DNA from: an uncultured Pelagibacteraceae bacterium
Lineage (GTDB): Bacteria; Pseudomonadota; Alphaproteobacteria; Pelagibacterales; Pelagibacteraceae
Assembly: GCA_902526405.1 (NCBI GenBank)
Contig: CABZKL010000011.1
Coordinates: 1-41,312 of the forward strand
Length of the DNA stretch: 41,312 bases
Direction: 5' to 3'
The notes beneath the pieces were generated by a model that worked only from the letters and a program-made list of their open reading frames with translations, did not search any database and had not been told where the DNA came from. How positions within the stretch are numbered: the first letter of the stretch is position 1; each line of letters opens with the position of its first letter. Shown here in pieces: positions 1-8,666 of the stretch. The position numbers were made by a program, and so were the translations under genes.

Positions 1-438
1 AAAATTATTGCCCGATCAGATGCAAAAGGAGTTGAAGGTATTGAGAAAATGATTGAGAGATGTAAGGCGTATCTTGATGCAGGTGCGGAAATCATATTTC
101 CTGAAGCGCTTCAAAATGAAAAAGATTATGAAAAAGTGAGAAAGGAACTCAAATGTTATTTACTTGCAAATATGACTGAATTTGGCAAATCGAAATTATT
201 TAATTACAAAGAATTAGAAAATATGGGATTCAACATTGTTATTTACCCAGTTACTACGCAAAGATTAGCTATGAAGAATGTTGAGGATGGATTAAGAGAC
301 ATTTATGCAAGTGGACATCAGAATAACATCATAGATAAGATGCAATCTAGAAAAAGGCTATATGAATTGGTTGAATATGAAAAATATAACTCTTTAGATG
401 AAAAAATTTATAACTTTAGTACCGAAGGACACGAATAA
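1..438 (+). CDS. prpB: Methylisocitrate lyase, C-terminal part (cut by window edge)
   Basis: This is the 3' part of a PEP mutase/isocitrate lyase superfamily gene. The reading frame is open from base 1, so the real start lies outside the window and the ATG at 49 is internal. The visible N-terminal residues KIIARSDAKGVEG and the following DAGAEIIFPEAL match the end of the barrel of 2-methylisocitrate lyases, which split 2-methylisocitrate into pyruvate and succinate in cytoplasmic propionate catabolism. The catalytic loop with its Cys is upstream and not seen. The stop overlaps the prpC start by one base (TAATG at 436-440), so the two are translationally coupled. The prpC partner makes prpB far more likely than another member of the superfamily. 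Confidence 0.88.
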   Translation, partial: KIIARSDAKGVEGIEKMIERCKAYLDAGAEIIFPEALQNEKDYEKVRKELKCYLLANMTEFGKSKLFNYKELENMGFNIVIYPVTTQRLAMKNVEDGLRDIYASGHQNNIIDKMQSRKRLYELVEYEKYNSLDEKIYNFSTEGHE

Positions 439-1562
439 TGAGTGATGAAATCAAAAAAGGTTTATTAGGAATTGTTGTGGATGAGACTGAAGTTTCAAAA
501 GTAATGCCAGAAATTAATTCTCTTACATATAGAGGGTATGCGGCTCAGGACCTATGTGAATATTGTAGATTTGAAGAAGTAGCTTACTTGATTTTAAATA
601 AAGATTTACCAAACACAATACAACTGAGAAAATTTGAAAAAGAGGAAAAAAATCACAGAGAACTATCAAAAAACTTATATGAGATTATAAAGCATATGCC
701 AAAAAAATCTCATCCAATGGACGTTGCAAGAACTGCAGTAAGTGTAATGGGTCTAGAAGATAAAGAAACTCAGGACTCTTCTCATGAAGCAAATATGAGG
801 AAAGCTCTAAGAATTTTTGCAAAAACTCCTACTGCTTTGGCTGCATTTTATAGAATTAGAAAAGGTAAGAAAATAATAAAACCTAAAAAGAATTTAACTT
901 TTGCTGAAAATTTCTTTTATATGTGCTTTGGTAAAGTACCTCAAAAAGAAATTGTTAAAGCTTTTGATGTGTCGTTAATTCTTTATGCTGAACACAGTTT
1001 TAACGTTTCAACTTTCACTGCAAGAACTATTACTAGTAGTTTATCAGATATACATGGAGCTATCACTGGAGCAATTGCTAGTTTAAAAGGACCATTGCAC
1101 GGCGGGGCTAATGAAGAAGTAATGCACATGATGAACAAAATTAAAAAACCCGAAAACGCACTTAAATGGATAAATAACGCCTTAAAAAATAAAGAAGTAG
1201 TTATGGGCTTTGGTCATAGAGTTTACAAATCTGGTGATTCTAGGGTTCCTACAATGAGACAGTATTTCAGAAAAGTTGCAAAAATAAAAAAAGATAAAAA
1301 GTTTGAGAAAATTTATGACATTGTTGAAAAAGTCATGATCACTAAAAAAAATATTCATCCCAATGTTGATTACCCAACAGGTCCGACATACCATTTAATG
1401 GGATTTGACACTGATTTTTTTACTCCGATTTTTGTTATTTCTAGAATAACTGGCTGGTCAGCTCATATAATGGAGCAACATTCGGAAAACAAACTTATCA
1501 GGCCATTAGCTAGTTACAAAGGAAACAAACATAGAAAAGTAATTGGCCTAAATCACAGATAG
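438..1562 (+). CDS. prpC: 2-methylcitrate synthase (citrate synthase family)
   Basis: A 374-residue type II-like citrate synthase fold protein, the usual length for short methylcitrate synthases and shorter than a TCA citrate synthase. The three catalytic residues can be seen: His in GPLHGGANEE (about residue 221), His in GFGHRVYKSGDSR (about 260) and Asp in GFDTDFFTPIF (about 323). It condenses propionyl-CoA with oxaloacetate to 2-methylcitrate and CoA. The one-base overlap with prpB supports the methylcitrate cycle over a housekeeping gltA. No prpD is seen downstream: the next gene is nrdB on the other strand, so prpD, if present, is upstream of the window or elsewhere. Confidence 0.9.
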   Translation: MSDEIKKGLLGIVVDETEVSKVMPEINSLTYRGYAAQDLCEYCRFEEVAYLILNKDLPNTIQLRKFEKEEKNHRELSKNLYEIIKHMPKKSHPMDVARTAVSVMGLEDKETQDSSHEANMRKALRIFAKTPTALAAFYRIRKGKKIIKPKKNLTFAENFFYMCFGKVPQKEIVKAFDVSLILYAEHSFNVSTFTARTITSSLSDIHGAITGAIASLKGPLHGGANEEVMHMMNKIKKPENALKWINNALKNKEVVMGFGHRVYKSGDSRVPTMRQYFRKVAKIKKDKKFEKIYDIVEKVMITKKNIHPNVDYPTGPTYHLMGFDTDFFTPIFVISRITGWSAHIMEQHSENKLIRPLASYKGNKHRKVIGLNHR

Positions 1563-1571
1563 CTTTTTGGC

Positions 1572-2603
1572 CTAACTAAAAGCTTCTACCCAGGTACCTT
1601 GTGTTGATGCTTTAGAATATTCTGTTGCACGACCTTCAAAAAAATTCATGTGCTCAACGGCATTAAGCATAGTATCTAACCATCCCAGAGGATTCTTATC
1701 AACATCATAAATACCCTCTAAACCAAGCTGAACTAGTCTTCTATTAGCTATAAATCGAATATAATCTTTAACATCTTTTGCAGTTAAACCCTCCATTGGA
1801 CCCATTTCAAAAGCTAAATCAATAAAAGCATCCTCATGCTCTATGATTGTTCTACAAGCTTCATAAAGTTCTTTCTTCAACTTTGGTGTCCATATTTCAG
1901 GGTTTTCATTTATGAATTCTTTAAAAACTCTGATCATAGAATTACAGTGAAGAGTTTCATCTCTTACAGACCAAGTAACAATCTGACCCATACCTTTCAT
2001 CTTGTTATGTCTTGGAAAGTTTAGCAAAATAGCAAAACTTGCAAATAACTGAAGTCCTTCAGTAAATGCACTAAATACTGCAACCGTTTTAGCAATATCT
2101 TCTTTTGAATTCACATTAAAGTTTTGCATGTAATCGTATTTATCTTTCATTTCTTTATACTTCATGAAAGCAGAATATTCAGACTCTGGCATTCCAATTG
2201 TATCTAAAAGATGCGAGTAAGCAGCAACATGAACTGTTTCCATTGATGCAAAAGCAGTCATCATCATTAAAACTTCAGTTGGTTTAAAAACTGTTGTGTA
2301 ATGTCTCAAGTAACAATTGTTTACCTCAACATCTGCTTGAGTAAAAAATCTAAAAATTTGCGTCAATAGATTTTTTTCTGACTGTGATAAATTTTTTTGC
2401 CAATCTCTTACATCGTCACCTAAAGGAACTTCTTCAGGTAACCAATGAATTCTTTGTTGAGTTAACCAAGCATCATAACACCAAGGATATCTAAATGGTT
2501 TATAAACTGGGTTCTCTACTAATAATCCCATTTTTTTTGGTTGAATAATTTCTTTTTTTTCAGATTGAATAATTTCTGAATTTATTTTTTCAGCTACTGA
2601 CAT
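1572..2603 (-). CDS. nrdB: Class Ia ribonucleoside-diphosphate reductase, beta (radical) subunit
   Basis: 343 residues from the ATG at 2603. A GTG nine bases upstream would overlap the Shine-Dalgarno GAGGAG, so I chose the ATG, which sits 8 nt behind that motif. All di-iron ligands and the radical tyrosine are visible with E. coli spacing: Asp91, Glu122, His125, Tyr129 (Glu+7), Glu182, Glu216 and His219. It generates the tyrosyl radical used by NrdA to make deoxyribonucleotides. There is no N-terminal ATP-cone. The C-terminal end is short (GTWVEAFS); in this family the tail docks on NrdA. The start lies inside the last codons of nrdA (10-nt overlap), so both are made from one message. Confidence 0.95.
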   Translation of the reverse strand: MSVAEKINSEIIQSEKKEIIQPKKMGLLVENPVYKPFRYPWCYDAWLTQQRIHWLPEEVPLGDDVRDWQKNLSQSEKNLLTQIFRFFTQADVEVNNCYLRHYTTVFKPTEVLMMMTAFASMETVHVAAYSHLLDTIGMPESEYSAFMKYKEMKDKYDYMQNFNVNSKEDIAKTVAVFSAFTEGLQLFASFAILLNFPRHNKMKGMGQIVTWSVRDETLHCNSMIRVFKEFINENPEIWTPKLKKELYEACRTIIEHEDAFIDLAFEMGPMEGLTAKDVKDYIRFIANRRLVQLGLEGIYDVDKNPLGWLDTMLNAVEHMNFFEGRATEYSKASTQGTWVEAFS

Positions 2604-4531
2604 GATAGACACTCCTCGTATTCTGTTTCTTCAGTTTTGGTTGATTTATTTTTGTAAACATTCGCCATAATATCTGTTGATTTAGCATCATTGATATTTT
2701 CAGCTCTTTGAATTGATTTTGATCTACAATAATAAAGGCTCTTCAAACCTTTTTTCCAAGCATCAAAATGAATTTTATGAAGTTCTTTCTTATGAACGTC
2801 AGCAGGTAAAAATAAGTTTACTGATTGCGCTTGAGATATAAATGGTGTTCTGTCTCCACTTAACTCAATAATCCAATTTTGATTTAACTCAAATGCTGTT
2901 TTAAATACATCTTTCTCTAAATCAGTCAGAAAATCTAAGTGTGATATTGAACCTTGATTGGTTGTAATACTTGACCAAGTTTCATCATCATTTTTACCAT
3001 GGCTTTCCAATATCTCCTCCAAGTATCTATTTTTAACATTAAACGAACCTGACAAAGTTTTATGAGTGTAACTATTAGCGGCAATTGGCTCTACTCCTGG
3101 TGAAGCCCCGCCGCAGATAATAGAAATTGAGGCTGTAGGTGCTATTGCAGTTTTGTTAGAAAATCTTTCTTTGTAACCATATTCTGCAGCATCGGGACAT
3201 GCCCCTCTTTCATCTGCTAAATCCTTAGAAGCCTGATTTACTTTTGCATCTATGTTTTTAAATATTTTTTTATTCCAGGACTTGGCCATTACAGACTCTA
3301 GTGGAATTCTATTTTTTTGAAGAAATGAATGAAATCCCATCACACCCAATCCAACACTTCGTTCTCTTTCAGCTGAATACTTAGCGTCTTTAAATTCATC
3401 TGGAGCTTTATTTATAAAGTCAGATAAAACATTATCTAAAAATCTCATAACATCATTAATCATGTTTGGATCATCTTTCCACTCATCGTATTTCTCTAAA
3501 TTTAAAGAAGACAAACAACAAACAGCTGTTCTGTCTCTACCATCTTTATCTATTCCAGTTGGTAGTGTAATTTCACTACACAAGTTAGAAGTTTTAACTG
3601 TTAGATTAGCTAATTTATGATGCTGTGGTATTTGTCTATTAACAGTATCAATGTAAATTATATATGGTTCACCAGTTTCTATTCTAGCAGTTAGCAATCT
3701 TATCCATAAATTTCTTGCCGAAATAGTCTGTTGAACTGTCCCGTCTACAGGACTTTTTAATGCCCATTGTTCGTCTGTTTCAACGGCTCTCATGAATGCA
3801 TCTGAGACTAAAACACCGTGATGTAAATTTAATGCTTTTCTATTTGGATCACCACCAGTCGGTCTCCTCATTTCTATAAACTCTTCTATTTCTGGATGAT
3901 CAACTGGAAGATAACAAGCAGCAGAACCTCTTCTTAGAGAGCCTTGGCTAATTGCCATGGTTAAGGAGTCCATAACTTTGATAAATGGAATTATCCCTGA
4001 AGTCTTTCCAACTTTACCAATTTTTTCACCTATTGATCGTAAGTTACCCCAATAACTTCCAATACCTCCACCTTTAGCTGCAAGCCAAACATTTTCACTC
4101 CATAAATCTAGAATACCACTCAAACTATCTGATGCTTCGTTTAAAAAACAAGAAATAGGTAATCCCCTTTTAGTTCCACCATTTGATAGAACAGGTGTTG
4201 CCGGCATAAACCAAAGGTTGCTTATATAATTATAAATTCTTTGAGCGTGAAGATTGTCATCAGCATATGAACTTGCAACTCTAGCAAATAAATCTTGGAA
4301 AGATTCGTTGTGACCAAGATATCTGTCTTTCAAAGTTGCTTTGCCAAAGTCAGTTAAATTTACATCTTTTGAACGATCAATCTTAATAATAATACCCTTG
4401 TCATTTTGAAATAGTTCTGTTTCGTTATTTAATGAGAAAAGATCAGGTCTTTTATCCTTTGAAATTTCATTAACTTGAGGGGTATATTCTGAGACAGCTT
4501 TCTTAAGGGCCTGCGATAAAATTTTATTCAT
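2594..4531 (-). CDS. nrdA: Class Ia ribonucleoside-diphosphate reductase, alpha (catalytic) subunit
   Basis: 645 residues from the ATG at 4531, preceded by AAGAG; a TTG at 4567 gives a 12-residue longer form without a ribosome site. Catalytic residues are seen: the Asn-Cys-Glu set in NLCSEITLPT (about residues 314-319), the redox Cys pair in SCFLN (about 126) and VCCLSSLN (about 336), the radical-relay Tyr-Tyr in SLYYCRS (about 599) and the C-terminal CxxC in ECLSCQ. It reduces NDPs to dNDPs with NrdB. It is about 115 residues shorter than E. coli NrdA and has no recognisable N-terminal ATP-cone, the domain that gives overall on/off control by ATP/dATP. The upstream region holds short repeats (see findings). 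Confidence 0.95.
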   Translation of the reverse strand: MNKILSQALKKAVSEYTPQVNEISKDKRPDLFSLNNETELFQNDKGIIIKIDRSKDVNLTDFGKATLKDRYLGHNESFQDLFARVASSYADDNLHAQRIYNYISNLWFMPATPVLSNGGTKRGLPISCFLNEASDSLSGILDLWSENVWLAAKGGGIGSYWGNLRSIGEKIGKVGKTSGIIPFIKVMDSLTMAISQGSLRRGSAACYLPVDHPEIEEFIEMRRPTGGDPNRKALNLHHGVLVSDAFMRAVETDEQWALKSPVDGTVQQTISARNLWIRLLTARIETGEPYIIYIDTVNRQIPQHHKLANLTVKTSNLCSEITLPTGIDKDGRDRTAVCCLSSLNLEKYDEWKDDPNMINDVMRFLDNVLSDFINKAPDEFKDAKYSAERERSVGLGVMGFHSFLQKNRIPLESVMAKSWNKKIFKNIDAKVNQASKDLADERGACPDAAEYGYKERFSNKTAIAPTASISIICGGASPGVEPIAANSYTHKTLSGSFNVKNRYLEEILESHGKNDDETWSSITTNQGSISHLDFLTDLEKDVFKTAFELNQNWIIELSGDRTPFISQAQSVNLFLPADVHKKELHKIHFDAWKKGLKSLYYCRSKSIQRAENINDAKSTDIMANVYKNKSTKTEETEYEECLSCQ

Positions 4532-4617
4532 AACTCTTGTTATATTTAGTTTATTTAACGAAAACAACTACATGTTGTAGGCGTTTTGACTTAATATACT
4601 ATATAATCAGTAAATCA

Positions 4618-4637
4618 ATAGAACATTTATAGAACAT
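4618..4637. repeat. Tandem 9-bp direct repeat ATAGAACAT, 11-bp period
   Basis: ATAGAACAT occurs at 4618-4626 and again at 4629-4637, separated by TT, which gives one helical turn between copies. It lies in the 179-bp divergent region between nrdA and the phosphohexomutase gene. Two overlapping inverted repeats, ACAAC-N5-GTTGT (4564-4578) and CTACA-TGT-TGTAG (4568-4580), sit nearer nrdA. None fits the NrdR box consensus well. A regulatory role is inference. Confidence 0.4.
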
Positions 4638-4710
4638 GACAAATTATATATCAATAAAAAAAATTAAAAAATTGGAGTTAATTAACATAAAAGAGATAAA
4701 AAATTAAAAA

Positions 4711-6165
4711 ATGACACAAAATATTAAAATTGATCCCTATGGTTTTAGAGAATATGACGCGCGATGGTTGTATGAAAAAGACATAAATATAGCAGGAATT
4801 GAGAATCTCGGAAAAGGTTTAGGAACTCAAATAATTAGTCACACTAAAAAAAACAATCCCAAAGTTATAGTTGGACACGACTATCGCTCATACAGTGAGG
4901 AGATAAAAGAAGCTCTAAAAAAAGGATTGTTATCAACAGGTTGTAATGTTGAAGATATTGGATTGTCATTGTCACCTATGGTTTACTTTGCGCAATTTAA
5001 TTTGAACTCTGATGCGATTGCAATGGTTACTGCAAGTCATAATGAAAATGGATGGACTGGAGTGAAGATGGGTATCAAAAGAGGATTAACTCACGCACCA
5101 GAAGAAATGAAGGAGTTAAAAGAAATAACATTAAATGAAAAATTTATATCAGGTCAAGGAAATGAAAAAAAAATTGAAAATTTTCAGCAAGTTTATAAAA
5201 ATGATTTAATCAAAAATAATAAAATTAATAAAAAAATAAAAGCAGTTGTTGCATGTGGTAATGGAACTGCAGGTATATTCGCTCCTGATATTTTAAGAGG
5301 AATAGGTTGTGATGTAATCGAACTAGATTGTAATCTCGACTGGACGTTTCCAAAGTATAATCCCAATCCTGAAGACTTAGAGATGCTTCATGAGATTGCA
5401 AAATCTGTAAAAGAAAATAATGCAGATATAGGTTTTGGTTTTGATGGAGATGGTGATAGGGTTGGAGTAATTGATAACAAAGGTAATGAAATATTCTCAG
5501 ATAAAATTGGTTTATTGATCGCTAGAAATTTATCTACAAAACATCAGAATTCAAAATTTGTAGTGGATGTTAAATCTACAGGTTTATACTCAAAAGATAA
5601 GTTATTATTGGAAAATAACTGTAATACAATTTATTGGAAAACAGGTCATTCACATATTAAAAGAAAAGTTAATTCAGAAAAAGCTTTAGCCGGATTTGAA
5701 AAAAGTGGACATTTCTTTTTTAATCAACCTTTAGGTTATGGATATGATGATGGGATTAATTCTGCAATTCAAGTATGTCATTTACTAAATAACCAAAATA
5801 AAGAAATGAGTGAAATTATCAATGAATTACCTATCACCTATCAATCACCTACTATGGCTCCTTTTTGTAAAGATGAAGAAAAATATCAAATAGTTGAGGA
5901 ATTAGTGAAACAGGTTGAGCAAGTTAAAAATGATAAAACAAAAATTGATAATCAAGTCATAGCAGAGATTTTAACGGTTAATGGTATTAGATTTTCTTTT
6001 GAAGATGGTTCTTGGGGCTTAATAAGAGCATCATCAAATAAACCTTCGTTAGTTGTTGTTACTGAAAGCCCAACATCCGATGATAGAAAAGTTAAGATAT
6101 TTAAGTTTATTGACAATTTACTCCAAAAAACAGGGAAAATTGGTGATTATGACCAAAAAATTTAA
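4711..6165 (+). CDS. Phosphomannomutase/phosphoglucomutase (AlgC/ManB type)
   Basis: 484-residue alpha-D-phosphohexomutase. Motifs in order: the phosphoserine loop TASHNENGWTG (Ser about 109), the Mg-binding loop GFDGDGDRVGV (about 243-253), and the sugar-specificity loop GFEKSGHFFF (about 328-337), followed by the C-terminal phosphate-binding domain. It interconverts hexose 6- and 1-phosphates to feed nucleotide-sugar and envelope polysaccharide synthesis. The E(K)SGH type of sugar loop fits dual mannose/glucose enzymes, but substrate cannot be fixed from sequence. The gene stands alone on its strand, with a good terminator 70 nt after the stop. Confidence 0.88.
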   Translation: MTQNIKIDPYGFREYDARWLYEKDINIAGIENLGKGLGTQIISHTKKNNPKVIVGHDYRSYSEEIKEALKKGLLSTGCNVEDIGLSLSPMVYFAQFNLNSDAIAMVTASHNENGWTGVKMGIKRGLTHAPEEMKELKEITLNEKFISGQGNEKKIENFQQVYKNDLIKNNKINKKIKAVVACGNGTAGIFAPDILRGIGCDVIELDCNLDWTFPKYNPNPEDLEMLHEIAKSVKENNADIGFGFDGDGDRVGVIDNKGNEIFSDKIGLLIARNLSTKHQNSKFVVDVKSTGLYSKDKLLLENNCNTIYWKTGHSHIKRKVNSEKALAGFEKSGHFFFNQPLGYGYDDGINSAIQVCHLLNNQNKEMSEIINELPITYQSPTMAPFCKDEEKYQIVEELVKQVEQVKNDKTKIDNQVIAEILTVNGIRFSFEDGSWGLIRASSNKPSLVVVTESPTSDDRKVKIFKFIDNLLQKTGKIGDYDQKI

Positions 6166-6236
6166 ATGTTAATAAAAGTTATTTTCAACCATTAGGTGTT
6201 CAAAAAAAGTCTTAGAATCATTTAAATTCAAATAGT

Positions 6237-6275
6237 GAGGTGATGGAGGGAGACTGAAATCACCTCTTTTTTTTT
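6237..6275 (+). terminator. Intrinsic terminator after the phosphohexomutase gene
   Basis: A perfect 8-bp stem GAGGTGAT (6237-6244) / ATCACCTC (6259-6266) encloses a 14-nt purine-rich loop and is followed at once by nine T. It ends the transcript 72 nt after the stop codon. The loop contains GGAGGGAG, unusual in so AT-rich a region. Confidence 0.85.
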
Positions 6276-6316
6276 GAAGGATTTTAACAAATCAATTTTT
6301 TATATATATCTAAAAA

Positions 6317-6517
6317 ATGGCAGACAAAAAAATAAGATCAGTCGCGAAAACTTTTTCTTGGAGACTTTTTATTTTTATTTATTGGGTGATATTTGGCTAT
6401 ATTTATACCGGAACTTTCGTTGGAGCTGGAATTTTAGGCGTTGGCTCAATTATTCCTCTTTTTTTCTATTATTTGCATGAAAGAATCTGGAATAAAGTCA
6501 AATGGGGCACTAACTAA
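6317..6517 (+). CDS. DUF2061 small membrane protein
   Basis: 66 residues. The opening RSVAKTFSWRLF, two hydrophobic segments (about 16-31 and 36-54) and the ending YYLHERIWNKV are the hallmarks of the DUF2061 family of small bacterial inner-membrane proteins, whose function is not established. The ATG at 6317 starts close to the conserved region, so the start is secure. Its stop overlaps that of the convergent malonyl-CoA decarboxylase gene by 4 bases. The gene follows a terminator, so its promoter should lie in 6276-6316. Confidence 0.8.
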   Translation: MADKKIRSVAKTFSWRLFIFIYWVIFGYIYTGTFVGAGILGVGSIIPLFFYYLHERIWNKVKWGTN

Positions 6518-7827
6518 ATAAATTTTTTAAGTTTATCTGAGATTATGACTTTTTTATTATTGATGTAGTCTTCATGATTTTTTTCAATGTTTTTAAGTTC
6601 ATATAGATAGTTTACCATAACTCCAAATGATCTATTAAAGCCAACTTCAGATACATTTGCATTTATATTTATATCCTCAATTGTAGCTCCATTTCCTAAG
6701 TGAAATCTGGTTACATCATTAATGGGTAATTGTTTATGATTTTTTTCATTTATTAAATAATGAGCTACTAATTTTAAAATAACATCTTTATTTGAAACTA
6801 TTCTGGTATCTCCAACTTTTAAATCTGAAGACTTTAAAAAAGAAATATTTTCTAAAGGTACATTACCTAAAATATTTTTTATTTTGTTATCCTCTAAATA
6901 TGAAAACCAATCTCTAAATCCTGGAATAGGTGACAAAGTTCCAAATTTTTTAATATTAGGTAATTCTTCTTGAATTTCATAAACAACTCTTTTTATTAAA
7001 AAGTTACCCAATGTCACTCTAGATAAACCATCTTGACAGTTACTAATTGAATAAAAAGTTGCTGTATCAAGATTTTTACCTTTAACAGTATGTGGTTTTG
7101 TAATTTCTTGGATAGATTTACTTAAACCATTTGTAAGTGCTACCTCAACGAATATTATTGGTTCATCCTCAAGTGCTGGATGAAAGTAAGAAAAAAATCT
7201 TCTATCTTCACCTAGTCTTCTTTTGAGTTCATCCATATCTTTAATTTCATGAACTCTTTCATATTTCATAATTTTTTCTAAAACAGCTGCTTTAGTATCC
7301 CAAGTAATTTTAGCCAATCTTAAAAATCCAGGATTAAACCAAGATTTAAATAATTCTCGTAAATCATCATCTAAAGGCTTTAATTCTGGATTCTCTTTTA
7401 ATACTTTTAGTAAATCTTCTCTTAACGAAACTATGGTAGAAATACCATTTGGGGCCATATTCATCCTTCTAAACAATTCTCTTCTCTTTCCTTCAGATAC
7501 AATAAATAGTTTAAATAAATTTTTGTCATTCTGCGTTTTTTGATAAGTTTCTATAGCTTCTGAGACTTTGGTGTGACTAGGTTTAAATTTCTCATTGATT
7601 TTCTTGAAAAAAGCTAGTTTATTCTCGGGTGTAAGGCTTTGATAAAGATCTGTCACATCTCTTGCAACTGTGATACCAAAAGCTGCACCCTTGTTTGAAA
7701 TTAAGTCATCACATAATGACAATATTGTATCTAAATCATTTCTTTTAAGCTCTTTTTTCTTGAATAGCTTTTGACCAACATCGGCGATAGATGAAATTAT
7801 ATCTTTTAATTTAAATATGTTTTTCAT
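6514..7827 (-). CDS. Malonyl-CoA decarboxylase
   Basis: 437 residues, the usual length for bacterial malonyl-CoA decarboxylase (MCD/MatA/MlyCD). An N-terminal helical domain is followed by the acyltransferase-like catalytic domain with FHPALEDEPIIFVEVALT, FYSISNCQDG, LGNFLIKRVVYE, the Ser motif LSPIPGFRDW (about residue 296) and the His motif RFHLGNGAT (about 374). These correspond to the family's Ser-His catalytic pair. It converts malonyl-CoA to acetyl-CoA and CO2. It is the last gene of a run (TRAP genes, dusA, tauE, MCD) with only 2 nt to the tauE stop. With the TRAP system and the nearby CoA-transferase this suggests use of malonate or a relative (inference). Confidence 0.93.
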   Translation of the reverse strand: MKNIFKLKDIISSIADVGQKLFKKKELKRNDLDTILSLCDDLISNKGAAFGITVARDVTDLYQSLTPENKLAFFKKINEKFKPSHTKVSEAIETYQKTQNDKNLFKLFIVSEGKRRELFRRMNMAPNGISTIVSLREDLLKVLKENPELKPLDDDLRELFKSWFNPGFLRLAKITWDTKAAVLEKIMKYERVHEIKDMDELKRRLGEDRRFFSYFHPALEDEPIIFVEVALTNGLSKSIQEITKPHTVKGKNLDTATFYSISNCQDGLSRVTLGNFLIKRVVYEIQEELPNIKKFGTLSPIPGFRDWFSYLEDNKIKNILGNVPLENISFLKSSDLKVGDTRIVSNKDVILKLVAHYLINEKNHKQLPINDVTRFHLGNGATIEDININANVSEVGFNRSFGVMVNYLYELKNIEKNHEDYINNKKVIISDKLKKFI

Positions 7828-7829
7828 AA

Positions 7830-8666
7830 TTAACTTATACTTAAATATTCATAAAAGGATCTAATTGAAACAATTAATAAAAATGTCCCAAAAATCTTAC
7901 TTAATAGGCTTTTATTAATTTTATACACTGCCCTAGCACCAAGACGTGCCATAAACATCGTCACAGGTACAAACACAATAAACCCTAATAAATTTATATA
8001 TCCAAAACTAAAAGGTGTATTTACATTATTGATTATTTTGCCTCCAATTATCATTGTAGTGGTTCCTGTAACAGCAATTAAAATACCTACTGCAGCAGCA
8101 GTTCCTATTGATTTTCTAATATCATAGCCAAAAGTTCTCATGAAAGGAACCATCAAAGACCCTCCACCGATACCAAGAGGAACTGAAATAAATCCTATAA
8201 CAATTCCTGAAATATTTTTAACTATATTTGATATTTTTTTAGGATTTTCTAAAAGCTTCTCTCTAATAAATATGAAAAATAAACCAACAATAAATGCAAA
8301 TATTGAAAAAAATAATACTAAGGCTGGTGTTTTTAGATTAACTGCTAAAAAAGTTCCAGATATTACACCTAATAAAATAAATATACCAAATGACTTTACC
8401 ATCTTAAAATCTACAGCATCATATTCCATATGTGTTTTTGTAGAAATTATTGAGGTAGGAATTATGATTGCTAAAGAGGTACCAACTGAAAGATGCATTC
8501 TTGTAACGATATCGAAATCTAAAACTGTAAAAGCATAATATAAAGCTGGAACCATTATTATTCCTCCACCAACACCAAGTAGTCCTGCCATAAAACCAGC
8601 TACTGCAGCGGCAATAGCCAAAACAACTAATAAATTTATAATTTCATTAATATTTGAAATATCCAT
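7830..8666 (-). CDS. TauE/SafE family sulfite/anion exporter
   Basis: 278 residues with about eight hydrophobic segments. The two internal repeats each carry the family signature: AGLLGVGGGIIMVPAL near residue 27 and PLGIGGGSLMVPF near 162. TauE/SafE proteins are inner-membrane carriers, several of which export sulfite, sulfoacetate or other organic anions; the substrate here is unknown. It starts with a TAATG overlap on dusA and sits directly before malonyl-CoA decarboxylase, so it is co-transcribed with both. A role in exporting an anion made by the neighbouring pathway is possible but only inferred. Confidence 0.88.
   Translation of the reverse strand: MDISNINEIINLLVVLAIAAAVAGFMAGLLGVGGGIIMVPALYYAFTVLDFDIVTRMHLSVGTSLAIIIPTSIISTKTHMEYDAVDFKMVKSFGIFILLGVISGTFLAVNLKTPALVLFFSIFAFIVGLFFIFIREKLLENPKKISNIVKNISGIVIGFISVPLGIGGGSLMVPFMRTFGYDIRKSIGTAAAVGILIAVTGTTTMIIGGKIINNVNTPFSFGYINLLGFIVFVPVTMFMARLGARAVYKINKSLLSKIFGTFLLIVSIRSFYEYLSIS

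Noticed and set aside
438..1562. TCA-cycle citrate synthase (gltA)
   Set aside because: Length and the direct overlap with prpB favour methylcitrate synthase.
4564..4600. NrdR box upstream of nrdA
   Set aside because: The inverted repeats present lack the conserved NrdR consensus and the usual pair spacing.
6274..6480. 68-codon ORF on the plus strand near the DUF2061 gene
   Set aside because: It begins inside the terminator T-tract and overlaps the recognisable DUF2061 protein in another frame.
8140..8538. 132-codon plus-strand ORF inside the TauE/SafE gene
   Set aside because: Antisense to a clear membrane-protein gene, with no family resemblance and no ribosome site.
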